From: JBFWPF01 sp050250135
GTDB lineage: Bacteria; Chlamydiota; Chlamydiia; Chlamydiales; JAFEGQ01
DNA: 34,406 nucleotides
Reading direction: 5' to 3'
Assembly (NCBI GenBank): GCA_050250135.1
Contig: JBFWPF010000022.1
Location: 1-34,406, forward strand
Shown here: positions 20,608 to 27,694 of the stretch, one piece after another
How the letters are laid out: every line of letters starts with the position of its first letter
Position numbering within the stretch: position 1 is the first letter of the stretch
The notes under the pieces: model-generated
Told to the model about the DNA's origin: nothing
Databases searched by the model: none
Seen by the model: only the letters and a program-made list of their open reading frames with translations
Program-made: the position numbers and the translations under genes

Positions 20608-21978
20608 GTGCACCGAATACCCGCCCTCCTTTTCTCCCTCCCCTTTTTGGTAGGGGTAGCCCTGGCTTTGAGGTGCAATCCCCTTATCATCATGGCTTTG
20701 GCCCCAATGTGGAGGCGTCCCCTTCTCCTGCTCGGGGCCGGTCTAGTGGGCTTTCTCTACACCTCTTACATGGTGACCCTGCCGGTGGGGGAGGGGGAGG
20801 GGAGGGCCCGCCTCCACATCGAGCGGATCCTCCCCTCAGGAAAGGGGTGGCTCTATCAGGGGCGGCTGAAGTCGTTTGAGGGGGAGACCGTTGGGAGGGG
20901 GCTCCCGATCCGGTGGAAGACGGCGGAGCGGCTGGAGGGAAGCACCGACTACTGGGCCGATGGGCGGCTGGTCAAGCGGGGGGGCTACCGGCTGGTAAAG
21001 GGGAGGGGATGGGAGCCCATTGCGGGGAGCCATAGCTTTGCCGAGAGGCGCTACCAAACTCGGGTCCGTGTCGAGCGCTACCTCTCCCGCCACCTCAGCG
21101 CCGAGTCGGCCCCCTTCTTGCGGGCGCTGATTTGCGGCGACCTGCTCGATCCCCAGACGCTGCTCGACTTCTCCCGCCTCGGCCTGATCCACCTGATGGT
21201 GATCTCCGGTTTCCACTTCTCGCTCATTGCAGGGATGCTAGGGCTGATCATGCGCCCTAAGGTGCCCTACAAGCTGGCGGCGATCCTCCTGCTGTGGATC
21301 CTCAGCTTCTACTTTGGCTTTTTGGGGTGCAGCCCCGCTGTCGTGCGCGCCTTTGTGATGGCGGCGATGGGGCTGGTCGCCCTTCTCATCGAGCGGCAGA
21401 ATTTTGCGATGAATGCCCTGGGGGTCTCTCTCGTGATCGTCCTGCTGATCGACCCCTGCGCGCTCTTCTCGGCAGGCTTTGCCTTTAGCTTCCTGTGCAC
21501 CGGCGCCATCCTCACCTTTTACCGACCGGTCGAGCGCCTCTTGCGCCCCTTGATCCCTCCGTTTAAGAGTCCGGAGGTCTGGAAAATGCCCCTCCTCGAC
21601 CAACACGGCTACCTTTTCGCTACCTGGATCCGCAGAGGGCTTGCTCTCGGGATCAGCGTCAACACCGCTGCCCTTCCGCTCACCCTCTTCTACTTCCACC
21701 AGTTCCCCTGGCTCGGCCTCCTCTGCAACCTCTTCTTCCCCGCCCTGATCGCCTTGATGCTCTTTCTCCTCCCCTTTGCCGCCCTTTGCCCCCTCCTCTT
21801 TTGGATCGAAGAGGGGCTTATTCGCGCCGCCACCGGCTTCACCCACTACCTTCCCCCCTTCTTCGACTTTCGGTGGGTCGTGGTCGACTTTCCCCTAGAG
21901 CTTCTCCTCGGGATCCTCGCCCTCCTCCTCCTTCTCCTGTTGAAGAAGAACCAAAGGATCGTTAAAAGAGGGCTATGA
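20608..21978 (+). CDS. comEC: ComEC/Rec2-family membrane protein
   Basis: The 456-residue polytopic protein has an N-terminal pair of membrane segments, a soluble part (about 65-160) and then the competence domain. That domain begins at LRALICGDLLDPQTLLDFSR with LIHLMVISGFHFSLIAGMLG, which matches the conserved competence region. The C-terminal MBL nuclease domain of longer ComEC proteins is missing. ComEC forms the inner-membrane DNA uptake channel. The position next to the CT338-like gene and ptsH matches my recollection of Chlamydia (CT339). GTG is the start; there is no ribosome binding site. Confidence 0.9.
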   Translation: MHRIPALLFSLPFLVGVALALRCNPLIIMALAPMWRRPLLLLGAGLVGFLYTSYMVTLPVGEGEGRARLHIERILPSGKGWLYQGRLKSFEGETVGRGLPIRWKTAERLEGSTDYWADGRLVKRGGYRLVKGRGWEPIAGSHSFAERRYQTRVRVERYLSRHLSAESAPFLRALICGDLLDPQTLLDFSRLGLIHLMVISGFHFSLIAGMLGLIMRPKVPYKLAAILLLWILSFYFGFLGCSPAVVRAFVMAAMGLVALLIERQNFAMNALGVSLVIVLLIDPCALFSAGFAFSFLCTGAILTFYRPVERLLRPLIPPFKSPEVWKMPLLDQHGYLFATWIRRGLALGISVNTAALPLTLFYFHQFPWLGLLCNLFFPALIALMLFLLPFAALCPLLFWIEEGLIRAATGFTHYLPPFFDFRWVVVDFPLELLLGILALLLLLLLKKNQRIVKRGL

Positions 21979-22778
21979 ATGGACATGTGACCCGCTACTA
22001 CCAATCGGCTGGAGGAGAGGGGGAGTTCTTTGAGTCGACCCCCCTCCACGAGATTCCCGAGAGGGAGTGTGCTTTTGAAGAGGCCCTCTCCCTCGCCCCC
22101 AACCTTCCCAAGGGGTGGTACGAACTGGCCCACCTGAGCAGCGAGGACCGGATCGAGTTTGTCAAGGGCTACTGGCACATGCGTTTGCCGTTCGTTCCCC
22201 ATATTCGGAAGTTGATCTCCCATTTTTTCGCCCAGATCGATGACATCGGGATCTTCCTGGTGCAGCGGCGCTCGGGGCAGCCCCACCTTGCCGAGATGGT
22301 CTATAGCCTCAGTGAGGATCGGGGTTTTTTTCACGGCAGTCCCGGGGCGAGTGGCGATGCCCTTGAGGAGCTGGAGGAGGCCTTTCCCAGCGTCACCTTT
22401 CCCCCCGACTACCTCGCCTTCCTGCAGATTCACGACGGCTTTTGCAAAGGGAGCGACAGCGGTTTGTTGCCGAGCGCGCGGATCCCCCTGGCCTATGAGA
22501 ACCTGCAGGGCTACCTCGAGGAGCGGGAGCCGTTGCAGTTGCCGGGGCAGGAGGAGGTCGATCCCCGCCAGCTGATCCCCTTCTATCAATCGTTCGGTCT
22601 CCCTTGCTACCAGGCCTTCTATGCCGATTGGTACCCTGAGGGGGGAATGGGGAACCTCTACTATTCGGGTGAGGCCCATACCCTCTCGAATTTTCAGAAG
22701 CGGGCCCTATGGGCCGACAACATGGCCTTCCCCACCTTCTTGGATTGGCTCGTCTTTTACCTTGAAGTGCTTGCCTAG
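21975..22778 (+). CDS. SMI1/KNR4-like domain protein
   Basis: The 267-residue soluble protein overlaps the comEC stop by four bases (ATGA). Residues about 128-225 resemble the SMI1/KNR4 fold: LEELEEAFPSVTFPPDYLAF, then LQIHDGFCKG, then an ILP-type turn and a late acidic aromatic strand. SMI1/KNR4 proteins bind partners or serve as immunity proteins; here the gene is the positional match of CT338 and is probably a housekeeping gene. Its function is unknown. Confidence 0.75.
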   Translation: MNGHVTRYYQSAGGEGEFFESTPLHEIPERECAFEEALSLAPNLPKGWYELAHLSSEDRIEFVKGYWHMRLPFVPHIRKLISHFFAQIDDIGIFLVQRRSGQPHLAEMVYSLSEDRGFFHGSPGASGDALEELEEAFPSVTFPPDYLAFLQIHDGFCKGSDSGLLPSARIPLAYENLQGYLEEREPLQLPGQEEVDPRQLIPFYQSFGLPCYQAFYADWYPEGGMGNLYYSGEAHTLSNFQKRALWADNMAFPTFLDWLVFYLEVLA

Positions 22779-22799
22779 TTCCGGTTAGGATTCCGGGGT

Positions 22800-23738
22800 G
22801 TGTATACCGTTCGCAAGCTAATTCAGGAATGTCAGGGCCCTCTTGCGCTCAAACTTGTAGCAGGGGAGGGGGGGCTTGATCGTCCCATTTTGGTCCCCGA
22901 GATCATGCGTCCGGGTCTCGCGCTCACTGGTTACCTCGAGGGGCACGCTGAGCAGCGGGTAGTGGTGTTGGGGGAGCTTGAGAGGGGCTATCTCGAGCGT
23001 CTCGACAGGGCGCTGCGAGCCGAGCGCCTTCGGGGAATTTTGACCGAAAGTACCCCTTGCCTTCTCCTCTCACGGGACCTCACCCCCTTACCCGAGCTCC
23101 TCTCCTGCTGTGTCGAGGCGGCCGTTCCCCTCGTCACCTCCCCGCTCCCCACCCCCAAACTCCTCCAAGAGGTGGGGCAAGCATTGGACACTGCCTTTGC
23201 CCCCACGACCACCCGCCACGGCACCCTTGTCGAGGTCTTTGGAGTGGGGATTTTGATCGAGGGAGAGCCTGGCGTTGGGAAGAGCGAGGCGGCCCTTGGC
23301 CTTCTGGCGAGAGGTCACCGCCTTATCTCCGATGATGTGGTGAGGCTCTTTCGTGAGGAGGACTTTGTCCGGGGAAAAGGGGAGGCCCTGACCCGCCACC
23401 ACATGGAGATTCGGGGCATTGGGCTGATCGATGTGGGGCAGCTTTATGGCGCGGTTTGCGTGCGCGAGTGCAAGCGGGTCGACCTCGTAGCCCGGATCGA
23501 GCCGTGGGATGAGAGCGCCCATTACGAACGGATTGGACTCGATGAGGCGCAGTGTGTTATTCTCGACATCCCGCTCCCTTTCCTCCGAGTGCCGGTGAAA
23601 CCGGGGAGGGATGTCGTCCTCCTTCTCGAGACGATCGCCCTCAACCACCGGCTCAAGGCGATGGGGAGGTGCCCCGCGAGGGCATTTAGTGAGCGGTTAA
23701 CCACAGCGATCGAGCAGGGGGCCCGATGCACAAATTGA
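22800..23738 (+). CDS. hprK: HPr kinase/phosphorylase
   Basis: The 312-residue protein has a Walker A motif GEPGVGKS at 155-162 followed by EAALGLLARGHRLISDDVV. The family His is at 140 (RHGTLVEVFGVG) and the signature EIRGIGLIDVGQLYGA lies further on. It phosphorylates and dephosphorylates a serine of HPr in response to metabolites. GTG start with AGGA at 22,787-22,790. It overlaps ptsH by 13 bases, so enzyme and substrate are co-translated. Confidence 0.93.
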   Translation: MYTVRKLIQECQGPLALKLVAGEGGLDRPILVPEIMRPGLALTGYLEGHAEQRVVVLGELERGYLERLDRALRAERLRGILTESTPCLLLSRDLTPLPELLSCCVEAAVPLVTSPLPTPKLLQEVGQALDTAFAPTTTRHGTLVEVFGVGILIEGEPGVGKSEAALGLLARGHRLISDDVVRLFREEDFVRGKGEALTRHHMEIRGIGLIDVGQLYGAVCVRECKRVDLVARIEPWDESAHYERIGLDEAQCVILDIPLPFLRVPVKPGRDVVLLLETIALNHRLKAMGRCPARAFSERLTTAIEQGARCTN

Positions 23739-23998
23739 TCCAAGAGGTGCGGATCCGCAATCCGCTCGGCCTTCACGCCCGCCCCTCCAGCACCATCGCC
23801 CAGTTATTGCAAGGGGTAAAGAGCAGTGTCACTATTCACTACAAAAACCTCTCGGCCAATGCCAAGAGTGTGATGGAGCTTTTGATGCTCGCCGCCAAAC
23901 AGGGGGCGCGGGTCAAGATTACCGTTGAGGGGGAGGATGCCTCCGATGTGATGGAGCGGCTGGTGGCCGCGTTTGAGAGGGGGTTTGAAGGGGGATGA
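23726..23998 (+). CDS. ptsH: Phosphocarrier protein HPr
   Basis: The 90-residue HPr has the active-site motif NPLGLHARPS with His17 (phosphorylated by enzyme I) and the regulatory site AKSVMELL with Ser48 (target of HprK). It overlaps hprK by 13 bases and ptsI by four (ATGA). Both phosphorylation sites are intact. Confidence 0.96.
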   Translation: MHKLIQEVRIRNPLGLHARPSSTIAQLLQGVKSSVTIHYKNLSANAKSVMELLMLAAKQGARVKITVEGEDASDVMERLVAAFERGFEGG

Positions 23999-25761
23999 GC
24001 AAGGAGAAAAGGGAGATCCGACTCAGGGGCGCCCCCATTTCGTCGGGGATTGCGATTGGGAGCCCCTATCTCTACAAGTTGGCAACCAGTGAGCTCCCCA
24101 CCTTTACCGTTGCCCGCGAGGAGCTTCAGGGGGAGGTTGACCGCTACCACAGGGCCCTTGAGGAGTCCAAGCGGGAGGTCAAGGTCCTCCTCAAACGGAT
24201 GGGAGATGAGGGGGCTATCGAGGGGGCCGCCATCCTCGAGTCCCACCTCCAGATGATGCAGGACCCCATGCTCACCGAAGGGGTTCTCGAGCGGATCCGC
24301 AAGACCCGGATCAACACCGAGGCCGCTTTTCAGGGAGCGATCAACGACTTTGAGGTCCGTTTCTCCAAGATATCGGATCCCTTTTTCCGCGACCGGGTCT
24401 ACGATCTTCACGACATCGCCCGCCGAGTCCTTGGGCGCCTTCGCCAAAAGCCGACCACCACCCTTGCCGAGCTTCCCGTTGGCTCCATTGTCTTTGCCAA
24501 CGAGCTAGTCCCCTCCGAGGCCGCCGAGGCCGACGCCGAGAAGATAGCCGCCTTTGTCACCACCACAGGAGGGGAGACCTCTCACGCGGCCATTATGGCC
24601 AAGTCTCGCGGCATCCCTTACGTGGCCAAGATCGACTTTTCCGCCGCAGGCGACTTTACCGATGCCCCCGTCATCGTCGATGGCCGGATCGGCGAGGTGA
24701 TCCTCTACCCTACCGAGGCAACCCTCTCCAAGTACCGCGCCCTCCAAAAGGAGCTCTCCACCTATCTCGGCGCCTTCGACCACCACGCCTCCTACGTTGC
24801 CGAGACTACCGATGGCTACCAGGTCACCCTCTCCGCCAACGTCGAGATGTGCAGTGAGGTCGACCAGGTTACCCGCTACGGCGGCGACGGGATCGGCCTC
24901 TTCCGTTCCGAGTACCTTTGTGTGGGCCGGCAGACCTTCCCTTCTGAAGAGGAGCAATTCGGTGTCTACCGGCAGATCACCGAGGCCCTTCCCGGCAAGC
25001 CTTGCGTTATCCGCACCTTCGATATCGGGGGGGATAAGTTCCGTCAGATGGAGGGTGTCGCAGATGAAGATAACCCCTTCCTCGGCTGCCGGGCGATCCG
25101 CCTCCTCCTCAAGGAGACGACCGCCTTCCGCGCTCAGCTCTCCGCCATACTCCGCGCTAGCGCTTTCGGCGACATCCGCCTCCTCTTCCCCATGGTCTCG
25201 GGCCTTCCCGAACTCCTCGAAGCCAAGGGGATTGTCAGCGAGGTCAAGCACCAGCTCCGCCAGCAAAACGTCCCCTTTAACGAAGATATTCAGATCGGCT
25301 GCATGATAGAGGTTCCCTCGGCGGCCCTCACCACCGACATCCTCGCCCGCGAATGCGATTTCCTCTCCATCGGTACCAACGACCTTGTGCAGTATTCTCT
25401 CGCTGTCGATCGGGATAATGAGCAGATGAGCTACCTCTATTCGCCCGCTCATCCGAGCGTGATCCGGCTGATTAAGATGATCACTTCAGAGGGGAATCGG
25501 AATGGGGTGAAGGTTTCGCTTTGCGGCGAGGTTGCGGCCGATCCCCGTTTTACCGCCCTCCTTCTTGGCCTTGGTGTGCAGGAGCTTTCGGTAGCGGCCC
25601 GCTACCTGCCGATCATCAAGAATGCCATTCGTTCGACCAGCATTATTGCGGCGGCCGACCTCGCTGAACGGGTCCTCACCATGCCTACCGCTATCACTAT
25701 CCTAGACGCCCTTATCGCCGAGTACCAAAAGACAATCGGCAGTTCCCCATCGCTCTCTTAA
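23995..25761 (+). CDS. ptsI: PTS enzyme I (phosphoenolpyruvate-protein phosphotransferase)
   Basis: The 588-residue protein has the phospho-histidine motif TTGGETSHAAIMAKSRGIPY with His197. The PEP-binding barrel follows, including GIGLFRSEYL and, near 440-480, DFLSIGTNDLVQYSLAVDR. It takes phosphate from PEP and passes it to HPr His17. No sugar-specific enzyme II lies in the window, so a regulatory use is likely. It is the last gene of the comEC operon. Confidence 0.96.
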   Translation: MSKEKREIRLRGAPISSGIAIGSPYLYKLATSELPTFTVAREELQGEVDRYHRALEESKREVKVLLKRMGDEGAIEGAAILESHLQMMQDPMLTEGVLERIRKTRINTEAAFQGAINDFEVRFSKISDPFFRDRVYDLHDIARRVLGRLRQKPTTTLAELPVGSIVFANELVPSEAAEADAEKIAAFVTTTGGETSHAAIMAKSRGIPYVAKIDFSAAGDFTDAPVIVDGRIGEVILYPTEATLSKYRALQKELSTYLGAFDHHASYVAETTDGYQVTLSANVEMCSEVDQVTRYGGDGIGLFRSEYLCVGRQTFPSEEEQFGVYRQITEALPGKPCVIRTFDIGGDKFRQMEGVADEDNPFLGCRAIRLLLKETTAFRAQLSAILRASAFGDIRLLFPMVSGLPELLEAKGIVSEVKHQLRQQNVPFNEDIQIGCMIEVPSAALTTDILARECDFLSIGTNDLVQYSLAVDRDNEQMSYLYSPAHPSVIRLIKMITSEGNRNGVKVSLCGEVAADPRFTALLLGLGVQELSVAARYLPIIKNAIRSTSIIAAADLAERVLTMPTAITILDALIAEYQKTIGSSPSLS

Positions 25762-25772
25762 CCGTTATTGGT

Positions 25773-26444
25773 CTAGTCCTGATGTGCAGGTGCGGGCTGG
25801 CAGAGGTAAAAGAGGCCCTCGATCGATCCCCTCTCACCCTCCTTAAAAAACTGCTGAAGCTCTTTCAGGTGCTGGGCACCAGAGCTGTCTGGGAGGTCAT
25901 CGAGGTTTAGGTCTCTGAAACGGGGAGTCCCTTTAGCAACTAGCGGGTCCGCGTCTGACACCGCCGCATTAAGCGTGTTCTTAACTTCCTCGGAGATTTC
26001 TCCCTCAATCTTTGTTGAGAGGTTAGCAGTATCCCATATAGGTCGTAGGGCGGCGTTGAGCGTTTTAGGTTTGAAATCATCGAAATTCTGAACAAGCTTC
26101 TGCTCAAGGTGGCGAGCAATCCCTTCGTAGATCGCCCTTTCCGACTGTTCGCCACCAAATCCGGCAAGACCTCCTGCCGTAGCGCCAAGAAGGGCTCCGC
26201 AGGTAAATCCCTCCTTGAGGAGGTCATGGAACCGTTGGCTCGTCATTCCTGGAATGTGAATAGCGTACCAATAGGCTCCAAAGGTGCCGATGGCTCCCCC
26301 GATCAGCCCCACTATTAACCCCCCGGCAAGGCTACCGAGGATCCTCTGGCCAACGGAAATGGGCTGGCAAGTTCGAGCCCCCTGCTGGAGTTGCTGCAAG
26401 TTCTCTTCTGCATTCGATCCGGTAAAATGCACAGGCTGTGTCAC
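25773..26444 (-). CDS. Membrane-hairpin protein with PIWDT motif (Inc-like, paralog 1)
   Basis: The 223-residue protein has two Gly-rich hydrophobic segments, about 35-62 and 79-98, then a soluble part with AIYEGIARHLEQKL (104-117) and LRPIWDTANL (133-142). These two motifs recur in the next gene with similar spacing. GTG is the start, with GGGAGG just upstream; the ATG one base earlier in another frame would stop at once. It converges with ptsI. Localisation to the inclusion membrane is an inference from the hairpin. Confidence 0.75.
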   Translation of the reverse strand: MTQPVHFTGSNAEENLQQLQQGARTCQPISVGQRILGSLAGGLIVGLIGGAIGTFGAYWYAIHIPGMTSQRFHDLLKEGFTCGALLGATAGGLAGFGGEQSERAIYEGIARHLEQKLVQNFDDFKPKTLNAALRPIWDTANLSTKIEGEISEEVKNTLNAAVSDADPLVAKGTPRFRDLNLDDLPDSSGAQHLKELQQFFKEGERGSIEGLFYLCQPAPAHQD

Positions 26445-26472
26445 ATCTTCCTCCCATCATTAATAGGGCATT

Positions 26473-26501
26473 ATATTACTTGATTTGGAATATTATGTAA
26501 A
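26473..26501 (-). promoter_or_regulatory. Candidate promoter of hairpin paralog 1
   Basis: On the minus strand TTTACA (26,496-26,501) and TAATAT (26,473-26,478) are 17 bases apart in an AT-rich gap, about 30 bases before the GTG start. Confidence 0.35.
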
Positions 26502-26528
26502 TATGTAATTTTTTGTTTAGATGAGAGG

Positions 26529-26648
26529 TTAGAATAATCCGCCGAACAGGAGCGATCCTCCGAGGTCGAGTAAGTCTGGGATGATGTCGCCTCCAGATCG
26601 GTTTGAGGAGCTCGAGGGGTAACCGAACCTATCCGGGGTGTACTGGGG
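26529..26648 (-). other. In-frame open extension after the TAG stop of hairpin paralog 2
   Basis: Directly after the TAG of the next gene, in the same frame, 39 sense codons follow before TAA at 26,529-26,531. They encode a Ser/Gly-rich stretch and then a hydrophobic end (DIIPDLLDLGGSLLFGGLF). This is either the lost C-terminus of the protein after a nonsense change or a read-through extension. Confidence 0.5.
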
Positions 26649-27326
26649 CTAAGCCCTCCAAATATAGAAGGTCTCGCTGAGTTTAGGCGGCGACTGGGTC
26701 CTCTCGGGGTAGATTAAGTTGAGGAGATTGTCTAGCCGCTCGCCCCCGGCCACGTTAGCAACAAGGGTTACAGAGTCTACCTCTAGCGGCTCCTTTTTGC
26801 TGTACTCGTAGAGCGTCCTTATCGCCCAGGTGGCATAAGGGGGTTTGGGGTTGTCGAGCGAGCTTACCTTTTTAGGCAGGTGTTCGGTATCCCAGATGGG
26901 GGCCAAGCGGAGCTCAGACGCACCTTGAATCGATTCCTTGTAGATAAGCGAGTGGCTACGAAACTCCTTGTCCAATTCCCCATCTAGATGTTCTGCGATT
27001 TCCTTATAGATCTGGGGAAGCTCCCGCCGCTCCTGTTCATATAGGTTTCGCTGCCTGCCATAATCCGCGAACCGCTTGCCGGCGGCAATTAGGAGGCCAA
27101 GATCGAGCAGGGCCAGGCCTCCAAAGAGCCACTTCGCCTGGGGAAGGTGTCTGCACCCCCAGCCGATCAGGAGGCTAGCGGCAATCCCGCCTAAGGCTAT
27201 ACGGGGAATGGTCTGCGGTACTTCCGGCTCAACGCCGCGCGGGCCATTCTCGATGGTGGTGCCACCCAATTGCAGACGGGTCCAATTTTCGTAGCCCGAG
27301 TCCTTTGCAGACAGAGGTATATCCAT
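26649..27326 (-). CDS. Membrane-hairpin protein with PIWDT motif (Inc-like, paralog 2)
   Basis: The 225-residue protein has hydrophobic segments at about 43-58 and 65-83, then QIYKEIAEHLDGEL (105-118) and LAPIWDTEHL (141-150), matching paralog 1. AAGG precedes the ATG at good spacing, and a promoter lies upstream. It ends in FYIWRA at a TAG, beyond which the frame stays open for 39 codons. The function is unknown; the paired hairpins suggest an inclusion or envelope membrane protein. Confidence 0.75.
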   Translation of the reverse strand: MDIPLSAKDSGYENWTRLQLGGTTIENGPRGVEPEVPQTIPRIALGGIAASLLIGWGCRHLPQAKWLFGGLALLDLGLLIAAGKRFADYGRQRNLYEQERRELPQIYKEIAEHLDGELDKEFRSHSLIYKESIQGASELRLAPIWDTEHLPKKVSSLDNPKPPYATWAIRTLYEYSKKEPLEVDSVTLVANVAGGERLDNLLNLIYPERTQSPPKLSETFYIWRA

Positions 27327-27350
27327 ATATTACCTTGGTAAACAGGCTTT

Positions 27351-27379
27351 ATGATACCTATTTCGATGGAATAAGGCAA
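27351..27379 (-). promoter_or_regulatory. Candidate promoter of hairpin paralog 2
   Basis: On the minus strand TTGCCT (27,374-27,379) and TATCAT (27,351-27,356) are 17 bases apart, 25 bases before the ATG. Confidence 0.45.
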
Positions 27380-27394
27380 GGGGTATTAAAAAAT

Positions 27395-27694
27395 TTAGAA
27401 GCCGAGTGAGCCGAGGCCGGGAAGACCGGAGGAGGCCTGGGTCTGGAGGCGGGAGGAGGCATCGTTTAGGGCTGCCTTGATCAGATCCTCAAGCCCCTCA
27501 ACGTCCTCAGGGTCAACGCACTCAGGCTTGATCGAGACCGAGGTAACCTCATGCTCCCCATTCATCTTAACGGTGACAAGGCCCGCGCCAGCACTTCCCT
27601 CGATTTCAAGGGCAGCCATCTGAGCCTGCATCTGGGCCAGCTGGTCCTGAAAGGCCCTGGCCTGCTTCTTTTTCTTGGCAAATCCCGATCCCAT
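27395..27694 (-). CDS. ybaB: YbaB/EbfC nucleoid-associated protein
   Basis: The 99-residue protein has the family pattern: an N-terminal helix (QDQLAQMQAQMAALEIEGSA), a central strand AGAGLVTVKMNGEHEVTSVS, and a C-terminal helix LEDLIKAALNDAS. It forms DNA-binding dimers. Its ATG shares one base with the dnaX stop (TAATG), so the two genes are coupled, as in many bacteria. Confidence 0.95.
   Translation of the reverse strand: MGSGFAKKKKQARAFQDQLAQMQAQMAALEIEGSAGAGLVTVKMNGEHEVTSVSIKPECVDPEDVEGLEDLIKAALNDASSRLQTQASSGLPGLGSLGF

Noticed and set aside
24505..25452. A 315-codon minus-strand frame
   Set aside because: It is antisense to ptsI and is acidic, Gly-rich and motif-free.
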